Shown here in pieces: positions 51,901 through 60,365 of a stretch of 64,000 nt of DNA (positions are counted from its first letter, which is position 1; each line of letters starts with the position of its first letter). Position numbers and translations under genes: made by a program. The notes beneath the pieces were generated by a model that did no database searches, was not told where the DNA came from, and saw only the letters and a program-made list of their open reading frames with translations. Origin of the DNA: Sphingomonas sp. Leaf67 (GTDB lineage Bacteria > Pseudomonadota > Alphaproteobacteria > Sphingomonadales > Sphingomonadaceae); the NCBI RefSeq assembly GCF_001421965.1, contig NZ_LMLP01000024.1:150862-214861 (forward strand), given 5' to 3'.

Positions 51901-52281
51901 CTCGGCCTTGTCGATCGCCTCGGCATCGGCGCCGATCATCGTCACGCCGAACTTTTCGAGCGTCCCGTCATTGGCCAGCGCCAGCGCGGTGTTCAGCGCG
52001 GTCTGCCCGCCCATCGTCGGCAGCACCGCATCGGGGCGCTCCTTCTCGATGATCTTGGCGACGATCGCGGGCGTGATCGGCTCGACATAGGTCGCGTCGG
52101 CCAGATCGGGATCGGTCATGATCGTGGCGGGGTTGGAGTTGACGAGGACGATGCGATAGCCCTCCTCCTTCAACGCCTTGATCGCCTGCACGCCCGAATA
52201 ATCGAACTCGCAAGCCTGACCGATGACGATCGGCCCCGCGCCGATGACGAGGATGGACGAAATGTCGGTGCGTTTTGGCAT
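48961..52281 (-). CDS. carB: Carbamoyl-phosphate synthase large subunit
   Basis: A 1106-residue CarB with two homologous ATP-grasp halves. The first begins '[21 protein letters not shown]' and the second '[21 protein letters not shown]'. '[20 protein letters not shown]' and '[20 protein letters not shown]' are the paired signature sequences, and a C-terminal allosteric MGS-like domain contains '[12 protein letters not shown]' and '[15 protein letters not shown]'. It makes carbamoyl phosphate for arginine and pyrimidine synthesis using ammonia from CarA. It is separated from carA by an unrelated small gene on the same strand. Confidence 0.97.
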   Translation of the reverse strand: [1106 protein letters not shown]

Positions 52282-52327
52282 GATTAACGATCGATTCGAG
52301 TTACGGAATGGGCCATGATCATTGTGA

Positions 52328-52684
52328 CTACTTCCCTTGCTGCCTTGAAGGAAACATCATCCACTTGATCTCGTATGGACCGAATATGTCTGATTGCAGG
52401 CGCCCTGCGAGAAGCATTGCTTCTGCGGGACTTTTGCCGGTGGTATATATTCGAAGAGCAAAATGACCATCGACCTTCCAGGGCGGCGACGTCGACCAAC
52501 CCTCTCTGATTAAATTTTCTCGCAGCGCCTCGAGTGTTCTATTGGATCCTTCGACGATCCACCCAACCAACACCATTGAGCGACCCTGAACCTGAAGGCA
52601 GGGATCCGTTTTACAAGAGGGTTGCTCGACCTGTGTCGCCCGCTGGAGAATAATGGGCGGCGGGTTAGGGACAGTCGCCTGCAC
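52328..52684 (-). CDS. Hypothetical protein inserted between carA and carB
   Basis: A 118-residue protein I do not recognise. GTG at 52684 starts two bases after the carA stop with AGGAAAG eight bases upstream, which supports translation; an internal ATG at 52576 (AGGG upstream) is an alternative start. The sequence has two cysteines ('SCKTDPC'), a central 'LEALRENLIREGWSTSPPW', and 'FALRIYTTGKSPAEAMLLAGRLQ'. No signal peptide or membrane segment. The stretch is visibly AT-richer than carA and carB. It lies in the carA-to-carB transcript, so it would be expressed with them. Confidence 0.65.
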   Translation of the reverse strand: MQATVPNPPPIILQRATQVEQPSCKTDPCLQVQGRSMVLVGWIVEGSNRTLEALRENLIREGWSTSPPWKVDGHFALRIYTTGKSPAEAMLLAGRLQSDIFGPYEIKWMMFPSRQQGK

Positions 52685-52686
52685 GA

Positions 52687-53883
52687 CTATACTTTCCTCA
52701 TGTCCGCGACGAACCGCTCGAACAGATAGAAGCTGTCCTGCGGCCCGGGCGACGCCTCGGGGTGATACTGGACCGAAAAGGCGCGACCGCCGTCCACTTC
52801 GATGCCGGCATTCGACCCGTCGAACAGCGACACATGCGTCTCGCGGACATTCGCCGGCAGGCTGTCGCGTTCGACCGCGAAGCCGTGGTTCATGCTGGTG
52901 ATCTCGACCGCCCCGTCCGACAGCCGCTTGACCGGATGGTTCGCGCCGCGATGGCCCTGGTGCATCTTGGTCGTCTTCGCCCCCAGCGCGAGGCCGAGCA
53001 ACTGGTGGCCAAGGCAGATGCCGAACAGCGGCTTGCCGGTCTCCAGCAACTGGCGGATCACCGGCACCGCATAGTCGCCGGTCGCGGCGGGATCGCCCGG
53101 ACCGTTCGACAGGAAGATGCCGTCGGGGTTGGCCGCCATGACCTGTTCATAGGTCGCGGTGGCCGGTAGCACGGTTACTTCAGCACCGGCGTGAACAAGA
53201 TTGCGGAAGATATTGCGTTTGCTACCATAATCAATCGCAACGACATGCGGACGCTTGTTCGCCTGCGTGGCAACTTCGCCAACTTCCACGCCCGTGCTGT
53301 CGTCATAGCCCTTGCCCAGATGCCATGCCCCGCCGGCCCAGCCATAATGGGTCTCGCACGACACGGTCTTGGCAAGGTCCATGCCCTCCAGCCCCGGCCA
53401 CGCCTGCGCCTGTGCCAGCAACACGGGAATATCGAACTCGCCGGTCGCCGAATGCGCGATGACGCCGTTCGGCGCGCCGCCCTGCCGGATGCGGCGGGTC
53501 AGCGCGCGGGTGTCGATTCCCGCGAGGCCGATCCGGTTGTGCCGCGCCATCCACGCATCGAGATGCTCGTTCGACCGGAAATTCGACGGCTCGGTCACAT
53601 CCTCGCGGACGATCATGCCCAGCGCATGCGGATCGTTCGCCTCGACGTCATCGACATTGGTGCCGACATTGCCGATGTGCGGAAAGGTGAAGGTGATGAT
53701 CTGCCCGGCAAAGGACGGATCGGTCATGATTTCCTGATAGCCGGTCATCGCGGTGTGGAAGCACACCTCGCCCACCGCTGCGCCTTCGGCACCGAAGCCA
53801 CGGCCCCACAGCACGTCGCCATTGGCAAGGACCAGAACACCCGTAGCTCCGTCGGGCATGGCGAATGGCTTGGCGTCGGCCAT
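52687..53883 (-). CDS. carA: Carbamoyl-phosphate synthase small (glutamine amidotransferase) subunit
   Basis: A 398-residue CarA. The N-terminal domain has 'FHTAMTGYQEIMTDPSFAGQIITFTFPHIGN' in part. The class I amidotransferase domain carries the catalytic Cys in 'FGICLGHQLLG' and His/Glu in 'SVQYHPEASPGP'. It supplies ammonia from glutamine to CarB. Its start faces yqeY across a 145-base divergent spacer. Confidence 0.96.
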   Translation of the reverse strand: MADAKPFAMPDGATGVLVLANGDVLWGRGFGAEGAAVGEVCFHTAMTGYQEIMTDPSFAGQIITFTFPHIGNVGTNVDDVEANDPHALGMIVREDVTEPSNFRSNEHLDAWMARHNRIGLAGIDTRALTRRIRQGGAPNGVIAHSATGEFDIPVLLAQAQAWPGLEGMDLAKTVSCETHYGWAGGAWHLGKGYDDSTGVEVGEVATQANKRPHVVAIDYGSKRNIFRNLVHAGAEVTVLPATATYEQVMAANPDGIFLSNGPGDPAATGDYAVPVIRQLLETGKPLFGICLGHQLLGLALGAKTTKMHQGHRGANHPVKRLSDGAVEITSMNHGFAVERDSLPANVRETHVSLFDGSNAGIEVDGGRAFSVQYHPEASPGPQDSFYLFERFVADMRKV

Positions 53884-54028
53884 GATGGGCGGGCACTCCT
53901 GGGTAAATCTGATGATGTCGCTAAGCGGTGGCGGCTAGTCCCAACCCCGCCCCCCGTCAATCCTGTGATCGCCGGACGATTGCGGCTAAGGGTGATTGCT
54001 TACCCGAACGAACGACATTGGAACCCGC

Positions 54029-54481
54029 ATGATTCGCGACACCATCAAGGACGCGCTGGTCACCGCCATGAAAAGCGGCGACAAGGAAGGCACGGCCACG
54101 ATCCGCCTGATCCAGTCCTCGATCAAGAACCGCGATATCGAGGTGCGCACCGGCAAGGCTCCCGACAGCGACGACGCACTGGTCGTCGAGGTGCTGCAGA
54201 AAATGGTCAAGCAACGCCGCGAATCGATCGAGATGTACGAAAAGGGCAACCGCCCCGAACTGGCCGCGGCCGAAGCGCGCGAAGTGACCGTCATCGAACG
54301 CTTCCTGCCGCAGCAGATGGACGAAGCACAGACGGCGGCGGCGATCGAGACGATCAAGGCCGATCTGGGCGCGACCGGCATGAAGGACATGGGCCGCGTG
54401 ATGGCCGAGCTGAAGTCGCGCCACGGCAGCGAGCTCGACATGAGCAAGGCCAGCGCGGCGGTGAAGGCGGCGCTGGGCTGA
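54029..54481 (+). CDS. GatB/YqeY-domain protein
   Basis: A 150-residue YqeY protein: 'IRDTIKDALVTAMKSGDKEGTATIRLIQSSIKN' in part, 'KMVKQRRESIEMYEKGNRPELAAAEAREVTVIERFLPQQM' in part, and 'GATGMKDMGRVMAELKSRHGSELDMSKA'. These give the two-helical-subdomain layout shared with the tRNA-binding tail of GatB. A tRNA-related role is presumed. It sits just upstream of dnaG as in many alphaproteobacteria; 46 bases separate them. Confidence 0.93.
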   Translation: MIRDTIKDALVTAMKSGDKEGTATIRLIQSSIKNRDIEVRTGKAPDSDDALVVEVLQKMVKQRRESIEMYEKGNRPELAAAEAREVTVIERFLPQQMDEAQTAAAIETIKADLGATGMKDMGRVMAELKSRHGSELDMSKASAAVKAALG

Positions 54482-54527
54482 CGCATAAGCGGTTGCCGAC
54501 CCCGTTCCGTTCGGGGCATAAAGAGGC

Positions 54528-56333
54528 ATGACCCTTTCGCCCCAGTTCCTCGACGAGTTGCGCACCCGCACGACGCTGTCGGCGCTGGTCGGCAAGTCGG
54601 TGAAGCTCCAGCGGTCGGGCAACGAGCACAAGGCCTGCTGCCCGTTCCATACCGAGAAGACGCCGAGCTTCTGGGTCAATGACGACAAGGGCTTCTACCA
54701 CTGCTTCGGCTGCGGCGCGCATGGCGATGCCATCCGCTGGATGACCGACCAGCGCGGCCTGCCCTTCATCGACGCGGTGAAGGAACTGGCCGCCGCCGCC
54801 GGCCTTGAAATGCCGGCGCAGGATGCACGGTCAGCCAGGCAGGCGGAACGCGCCAAGGGCCTGCACGAATTGATGGCCGATGCGCAAACCTGGTTCGCCG
54901 ACCGGCTCGGCGACGAAGGCGGCATCGCCCGCGACGCGCTGGTCAAGCGCGGCATCAAGGCGGAAACGGCGCGCGCCTTCGGCATGGGCTTCGCGCCCGA
55001 TGCGCGCGGACGGTTGAAGGCGGCACTGGCGTCGTACGGCGATCCGATGCTGGTCGAATCGGGGATGCTGATCTCGGTCGAGGGCAAGGAGCCGTATGAC
55101 CGGTTCCGCGGGCGGCTGATGATCCCGATCCGCGATGCGCGCGGACGGACCATCGCGTTCGGCGGGCGCATCCTCGGCGATGGCGAGCCGAAATATCTGA
55201 ACTCGCCCGAAACGCCGCTCTTCGACAAGGGGCGCACCCTCTACAATATCGACCGGGCACAGACGGCCGCGCGTAGCCGCAAGCGCGTCATCGCGGTCGA
55301 GGGCTATATGGACGTCATCGCGCTGGCGCAGGCCGGTTTCGATGAGGTCGTGGCCCCGCTCGGCACCGCGCTGACCGAGCATCAGCTCGAACGGCTGTGG
55401 CGGATGGCGGACGTGCCGATCCTGTGTTTCGACGGCGATGCCGCGGGAATTAAGGCGGCGCGCCGTGCGGCCGAACGCGCGCTGCCGTTGCTGCAACCGG
55501 GCAAGAGCATCTCGATCGTCACCATTCCCGACGGCATGGACCCCGACGATCTGGTCCGCGCGGAAGGGCCGCAGGCGTTCGAGGATTTGCTCGCACGCCG
55601 CGAATCGCTGTCCGATTTCCTGTGGCGGCTGGAACTGGCGACATTGCCGCCCGGGGCGGGTCCCGATGAGCGGGCAGCGTTCGAGCATGAACTCGCGCGC
55701 CTTGCCGGCACGATCACCCACGAAGGCATTCGCCGCGAATATTTCCGGACGTTCAAGGACCAGTTCTTCGCGTTGTTCGGTGCCAAGGACCGCCGCCTGC
55801 GGATCGTCGCCAACGACATGGCGGCGGCGGCGAACGTCAAGGAAGTCGATCTGGTCTTCGCGTTCCAGCGTGCGGTGCTGATGGGGCTGATGCAGCATGT
55901 CGACGTGCTCACCCGCTATTGCGAGCTGATCGCCCAACTGCCGATCAAGAACCAGCAGTTGCAGCGTTGGCGCAACCACTTGATCGACCTTGCCATCTAT
56001 CGCAGCGACCTGAGCGAAAGCCTGCTGACCGACACGATTGCCGCCGACCGGCAGCTGGTCGACATGGCGCGGCGGAACAGGGAAACCGACCTCGCCTTCA
56101 CCTTCTGGCTGCGCGACGCCGAGCGGGAAACGGCCGAGACCGACCTGTTGCGCGTGATCCAGATCCTGGTCGACGAGCAGGCCTGTCGCCGTGCCGAGAA
56201 TGCGGCCGCCGAACGGTGCCGACAGGAAACGACCGAACGGACCTTTGCCGAGTATCAACAGGCCCGGTCCGACCATGCCGCCGTGCAGGCGCGTATCCGC
56301 AGCTGGATGGAGGAACTGGACGAGGCGGCTTGA
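54528..56333 (+). CDS. dnaG: DNA primase
   Basis: A 601-residue primase. The N-terminal zinc ribbon is C38-xx-H41...C59-xx-C62 ('CPFHTEKTPSF', 'YHCFGCGAHGD'). The RNA-polymerase core has 'RFRGRLMIPIRDARGR' and 'FGGRILGDGEPKYLNSPETPLFDKG'. The Toprim domain has 'VIAVEGYMDVIAL' and 'LCFDGDAAGIKAA', and a helicase-interacting C-terminal domain follows from about 430. It makes RNA primers at the replication fork. It lies between yqeY and rpoD in the usual macromolecular-synthesis arrangement. Confidence 0.97.
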   Translation: MTLSPQFLDELRTRTTLSALVGKSVKLQRSGNEHKACCPFHTEKTPSFWVNDDKGFYHCFGCGAHGDAIRWMTDQRGLPFIDAVKELAAAAGLEMPAQDARSARQAERAKGLHELMADAQTWFADRLGDEGGIARDALVKRGIKAETARAFGMGFAPDARGRLKAALASYGDPMLVESGMLISVEGKEPYDRFRGRLMIPIRDARGRTIAFGGRILGDGEPKYLNSPETPLFDKGRTLYNIDRAQTAARSRKRVIAVEGYMDVIALAQAGFDEVVAPLGTALTEHQLERLWRMADVPILCFDGDAAGIKAARRAAERALPLLQPGKSISIVTIPDGMDPDDLVRAEGPQAFEDLLARRESLSDFLWRLELATLPPGAGPDERAAFEHELARLAGTITHEGIRREYFRTFKDQFFALFGAKDRRLRIVANDMAAAANVKEVDLVFAFQRAVLMGLMQHVDVLTRYCELIAQLPIKNQQLQRWRNHLIDLAIYRSDLSESLLTDTIAADRQLVDMARRNRETDLAFTFWLRDAERETAETDLLRVIQILVDEQACRRAENAAAERCRQETTERTFAEYQQARSDHAAVQARIRSWMEELDEAA

Positions 56334-56497
56334 TCCCTCGCCGCCGTTTCCCATATCGCCGTCTTAGAATTGCCCGAAATCCACGATCGAACCGCCGGAA
56401 TGCGCGCTCTTGGCTTGCAAAAGGTACGGTGTCGGACGAAGACAACGGGTAAAATAGCGCTGGGCAGACGCGCTGCGTAAATTTCTGAGGGTTATTG

Positions 56498-58537
56498 ATG
56501 GCCAAGGCGAATGGTGGCGGCGACGACACGATCGATACCGGCGACGCGCCGCTGATCGACCTGAACGAAGGGTCGATCAAGAAGCTGGTCGCCCGCGCGA
56601 AGAAGCGCGGCTACATCACCGTCGACCAGCTGAACGAAATGCTGCCGCAGGATCAGATGACCTCGGAGCAGATCGAGGACATCATGTCGGCGCTGAACGA
56701 CATGGGCGTCAACGTCGTCGAGAATGAGGACGCGGGCGAGGACGGCGAAGGCGAGGAACGCGCGAAACAGGAAGACGACGACGCCGACGACAGCGCCGCC
56801 GAACAGGACGAGGCTTCCGCAGCTTTCGAACCGGTCAAGAAAAAGGAAACCGTCGACCGCACCGATGACCCGGTGCGGATGTATCTGCGCGAGATGGGCG
56901 CGGTCGAACTGCTCAGCCGCGAAGGCGAAATCGCCATCGCCAAGCGGATCGAGGCCGGTCGCGACACGATGATCTTCGGCCTGTGTGAATCGCCGATCAC
57001 GTTCAACGCGATCATCGGCTGGTCGACGGCACTCAACGAAGGCACGATGCAGTTGCGCGAGATCCTAGATCTCGACGCCATGCTGTCGAAGGATCCCGCC
57101 CCGGAATCGCTGTCCGACGACGAGGACGCCGACGACAATGGCGAGATTTCGTCGAAGAATGCCGGTCCCAGCTTCAAGGAAGAGGAAGAGCCCGAGGAAC
57201 CGTCGGTCGACGAGGACGAGGATGGCGAACGCCGTGCGCCCCGGCCGAGCGACGACGACGAGGAGGACAACACCCTCAGTCTCGCCCAGATGGAAGAGCA
57301 GCTCAAGCCTCAGGCCCTGGAGAAGTTCGCCAACATCACCGCGATCTTCAAGAAATTCTCGAAGATGCAGTCGCAGCGTCTCGACGCGATGGCGACCGGC
57401 GATGGCCTGAGCAATGCCGAGGAGCGCAAGTATCAGAAGCTGCGCGAGGAGCTGACGGCCGAGGTCGAAAGCGTCCAGTTCCATCAGGCGAAGATCGAAT
57501 ATCTGGTCGATCAGCTATACGCCTATAACCGGCGCCTGACCGCGCTGGGCGGGCAGATGCTGCGTCTGGCCGAGCGTCACAAGGTGCCGCGCAAGGCGTT
57601 CCTCGACAGTTATGTCGATCACGAACTGGACGAACAGTGGCTGACGTCGGTCGCGACGATCGACAAGAAGTGGAAGGCGTTCGTCGACAACGAAGGCGCT
57701 GCGGTCGATCGCATCCGCACCGAGATTGCCGAGATCGCCCAGCAGACCGGCATGGCGCTGGGCGAGTTCCGGCGCATCGTCAACATGGTCCAGAAGGGCG
57801 AGCGCGAGGCGCGGATCGCCAAGAAGGAAATGGTCGAGGCCAATCTGCGCCTCGTCATCTCGATCGCCAAGAAATACACCAATCGCGGCCTGCAATTCCT
57901 CGACCTGATCCAGGAGGGGAATATCGGGTTGATGAAGGCGGTCGATAAGTTCGAATATCGTCGCGGTTACAAGTTCAGCACCTATGCGACGTGGTGGATC
58001 CGGCAGGCGATCACCCGCTCGATCGCCGATCAGGCGCGGACGATCCGCATCCCGGTGCATATGATCGAGACGATCAACAAGCTGGTGCGCACCAGCCGCC
58101 AGTTCCTGCACGAACAGGGCCGCGAACCGACGCCGGAGGAAATGGCCGAACGGCTGTCGATGCCGCTCGAGAAGGTTCGCAAGGTGATGAAGATCGCCAA
58201 GGAGCCGATCAGCCTCGAAACGCCGATCGGCGACGAGGAAGATTCGCATCTCGGCGACTTCATCGAGGACAAGAATGCGATCATCCCGGTCGATGCCGCG
58301 ATCCAGGCGAACCTGAAGGAAACGGTCACCCGCGTCCTAGCCAGCCTGACCCCGCGCGAAGAACGCGTGCTGCGCATGCGTTTCGGGATCGGCATGAACA
58401 CCGACCACACGCTCGAAGAGGTCGGACAGCAGTTCAGCGTGACCCGCGAACGTATTCGTCAGATCGAGGCGAAGGCGCTGCGCAAGCTGAAACATCCGAG
58501 CCGTAGCCGGAAAATGCGGTCCTTCCTCGACCAGTAG
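56498..58537 (+). CDS. rpoD: RNA polymerase primary sigma factor (sigma-70)
   Basis: A 679-residue RpoD. Region 1.1 begins near 25 ('KLVARAKKRGYITVDQLNEMLP'); region 1.2 is 'DPVRMYLREMGAVELLSREGEI'. A long acidic non-conserved insertion follows, then region 2 ('NLRLVISIAKKYTNRGLQFLDLIQEGN' in part, 'YKFSTYATWWIRQAI'), region 3, and region 4 with the -35-binding helix ('VTRERIRQIEAKALRKL'). ATG at 56498 has GAGGG seven bases upstream; a TTG one codon earlier is in frame. It directs housekeeping transcription. The dnaG-rpoD spacer (164 bases) contains a TAAAAT hexamer near 56449 that could be a -10. Confidence 0.97.
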   Translation: MAKANGGGDDTIDTGDAPLIDLNEGSIKKLVARAKKRGYITVDQLNEMLPQDQMTSEQIEDIMSALNDMGVNVVENEDAGEDGEGEERAKQEDDDADDSAAEQDEASAAFEPVKKKETVDRTDDPVRMYLREMGAVELLSREGEIAIAKRIEAGRDTMIFGLCESPITFNAIIGWSTALNEGTMQLREILDLDAMLSKDPAPESLSDDEDADDNGEISSKNAGPSFKEEEEPEEPSVDEDEDGERRAPRPSDDDEEDNTLSLAQMEEQLKPQALEKFANITAIFKKFSKMQSQRLDAMATGDGLSNAEERKYQKLREELTAEVESVQFHQAKIEYLVDQLYAYNRRLTALGGQMLRLAERHKVPRKAFLDSYVDHELDEQWLTSVATIDKKWKAFVDNEGAAVDRIRTEIAEIAQQTGMALGEFRRIVNMVQKGEREARIAKKEMVEANLRLVISIAKKYTNRGLQFLDLIQEGNIGLMKAVDKFEYRRGYKFSTYATWWIRQAITRSIADQARTIRIPVHMIETINKLVRTSRQFLHEQGREPTPEEMAERLSMPLEKVRKVMKIAKEPISLETPIGDEEDSHLGDFIEDKNAIIPVDAAIQANLKETVTRVLASLTPREERVLRMRFGIGMNTDHTLEEVGQQFSVTRERIRQIEAKALRKLKHPSRSRKMRSFLDQ

Positions 58538-58544
58538 CTTACTC

Positions 58545-58580
58545 CGCCCCGACGCTTCACCAGCGCCGGGGCGTTTCGTT
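58545..58580 (+). terminator. Intrinsic terminator of rpoD
   Basis: CGCCCCG-a-CGCT / AGCG-c-CGGGGCG stem with a five-base loop, followed by TTTCGTTT, eight bases after the rpoD stop. Confidence 0.88.
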
Positions 58581-58724
58581 TCGGCGGCAGACCGAAGCCG
58601 CATAGCGGCGTTAAGCGCGGTTAAAGTGCTGGAAACCCTGTTCCTACGCGCTTGAGTTATCTCTTGCGGGCATACCATCGGTCGAGCGGGGGATTACCCG
58701 GTCAGACGAGAATGGGGGCCGTCG

Positions 58725-59384
58725 GTGATAGTTGCGATTGCGAACGACACGAATGACAGCGGGGTAGCCTATAAGCTCGCGCAGATCGTTCATGCCGATG
58801 GAAGCAGTACACACGCCACACCGGAACGGCTGGCGCATGCCGGCGTCTCCGTACGCGACATCGCCGATGCGTTGCATCAACTGTGCACGTTGCATGGACG
58901 GCATCCGGGCGTGGTCGATCTGGCGAGCAGCGCCACCAACAACCCGGCGGCGGAAGACTGGCTGGCGCATGCCGGCGCTGCATTCGTCGAGGAACGCGCC
59001 TATCTGATCCGGGTCGCCGCCGCTGCGGGACCGCCGCCGGGCACCCCCGGTCAGGCCGCGACGGAGGCGGCGCTGGCGACGCAGCGCAACGCTATCGACC
59101 TGCTGTCGCGGTCGGTTCGACCCGGCTGCGCGCTGGGCGCCGCGATCGCGGTCACCCTCGACTGGCCGGTGATCCGCCGTCCAATCGATGCCGCCGCCGA
59201 GCGGATGGGGATTGACGTCATTCCCTGCACCCTGCCCTCGCCTGCGCAGACCCGGCAGGTGATCGAAGCGGTCGCCATGAACGCAGCGGTCGAACGCGCG
59301 ATGACCTTCGGCATCCAGCAATTGCTGGCACAGCATCGCGGCCTGTGGGATCTGATCGCCGCGCGCGCGGAAAGCCGCGGCTAG
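58725..59384 (+). CDS. Conserved hypothetical protein (sphingomonad type)
   Basis: A 219-residue, Ala-rich, mainly helical protein. No signal peptide, membrane segment or known catalytic motif is visible. Characteristic stretches are 'LHGRHPGVVDLASSATNNPAAEDWL', 'ERAYLIRVAAAAGPPPGTPGQ' and 'GCALGAAIAVTLDWPVIRRPID'. GTG at 58725 is the only reasonable start, with GGGGG about seven bases upstream. It follows the rpoD terminator and is 32 bases before the MoxR gene, so it may start that operon. Function unknown. Confidence 0.72.
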   Translation: MIVAIANDTNDSGVAYKLAQIVHADGSSTHATPERLAHAGVSVRDIADALHQLCTLHGRHPGVVDLASSATNNPAAEDWLAHAGAAFVEERAYLIRVAAAAGPPPGTPGQAATEAALATQRNAIDLLSRSVRPGCALGAAIAVTLDWPVIRRPIDAAAERMGIDVIPCTLPSPAQTRQVIEAVAMNAAVERAMTFGIQQLLAQHRGLWDLIAARAESRG

Positions 59385-59416
59385 CGTTCGACAGCATCTG
59401 TCCGTAACGCTTGGCC

Positions 59417-60280
59417 ATGAGTCATGAACAGGCGATGCGGTTCGAGGGAACCAGGGGCTATGTCGCGACCGACGATCTGAAGGTCGCGGTCAATGCCGCG
59501 GTGATGCTGCGCCGGCCGTTGCTGGTGAAGGGCGAACCGGGCACCGGCAAGACGGTATTGGCGCAGGAGATCGCCCGCGCGATCGGTGCCCCGCTGATCG
59601 AATGGAACGTCAAGTCGACTACCCGCGCGCAGCAGGGGTTGTACGAATATGACGCGGTGGCGCGGCTGCGCGACGGACAATTGGGCGATCCCCGCGTCCA
59701 CGACATCGCCAACTATATCCGCCACGGGAAATTATGGGAGGCGTTCGTCAGCCCGACCCTGCCGGTGCTGTTGATCGATGAGGTCGACAAGGCCGACATC
59801 GAATTCCCCAACGATCTGCTCCATGAACTCGATCGAATGGCGTTCGACGTGTACGAAACCGGCGAGCGGGTAACGGCCCGCGAACGGCCGATCGTCGTCA
59901 TCACGTCGAACAACGAGAAGGAACTGCCCGACGCATTCCTGCGCCGCTGCTTCTTCCACTATATCCGCTTTCCCGACCGCGTGACGATGCAGGCGATCAT
60001 CGACGTGCATTTCCCGGGGATCCAGACGTTGCTGGTCAACCGCGCGCTCGACCTGTTCTTCGCGGTACGCGAGACGCCGGGATTGAAGAAGAAACCGTCG
60101 ACCAGCGAACTGCTCGACTGGCTGAAGCTGCTGCTGCACGACGACATGCCGCTGGAAGTGCTGGCATCGCACGATCCGGCCCGGGCGATCCCGCCGCTGC
60201 ACGGCGCACTTCTGAAGAACGAACAGGATGTGATGCTGTTCGAACGGCTGGCGTTTCTGCATCGGCGCAAGGGCGGCTGA
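59417..60280 (+). CDS. MoxR-family AAA+ ATPase
   Basis: A 287-residue AAA+ ATPase. Walker A GEPGTGKT is at 39-46, Walker B at 'VLLIDEVDKAD' (about 115-125), sensor 1 in 'VVITSNNEKELPDAFLRRC', with the Arg finger in that same helix. MoxR ATPases act as chaperones with a vWA-domain partner that binds through a MIDAS site. The matching vWA protein is at 62491-63669, separated here by two unrelated genes and a repeat. ATG at 59417 is used; a TTG two codons earlier is also in frame. Confidence 0.92.
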   Translation: MSHEQAMRFEGTRGYVATDDLKVAVNAAVMLRRPLLVKGEPGTGKTVLAQEIARAIGAPLIEWNVKSTTRAQQGLYEYDAVARLRDGQLGDPRVHDIANYIRHGKLWEAFVSPTLPVLLIDEVDKADIEFPNDLLHELDRMAFDVYETGERVTARERPIVVITSNNEKELPDAFLRRCFFHYIRFPDRVTMQAIIDVHFPGIQTLLVNRALDLFFAVRETPGLKKKPSTSELLDWLKLLLHDDMPLEVLASHDPARAIPPLHGALLKNEQDVMLFERLAFLHRRKGG

Positions 60281-60365
60281 TCGCGCAGGGGGTTGCGTGG
60301 CCTTGACGATCCGGTAACCATGTTCGCTCATCAATTGGCGACCATCGTTCGGCAGGATCGTCATC

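Noticed and set aside
49519..52287. A 922-codon open frame on the plus strand opposite carB
   Set aside because: It is entirely antisense to a clear carB, has no domain, and is Arg/Asp/His-rich as expected from the complement of GC-rich codons.
54831..56354. A 507-codon minus-strand frame opposite dnaG
   Set aside because: dnaG carries zinc, Toprim and core motifs; the antisense frame is a codon-bias artefact.
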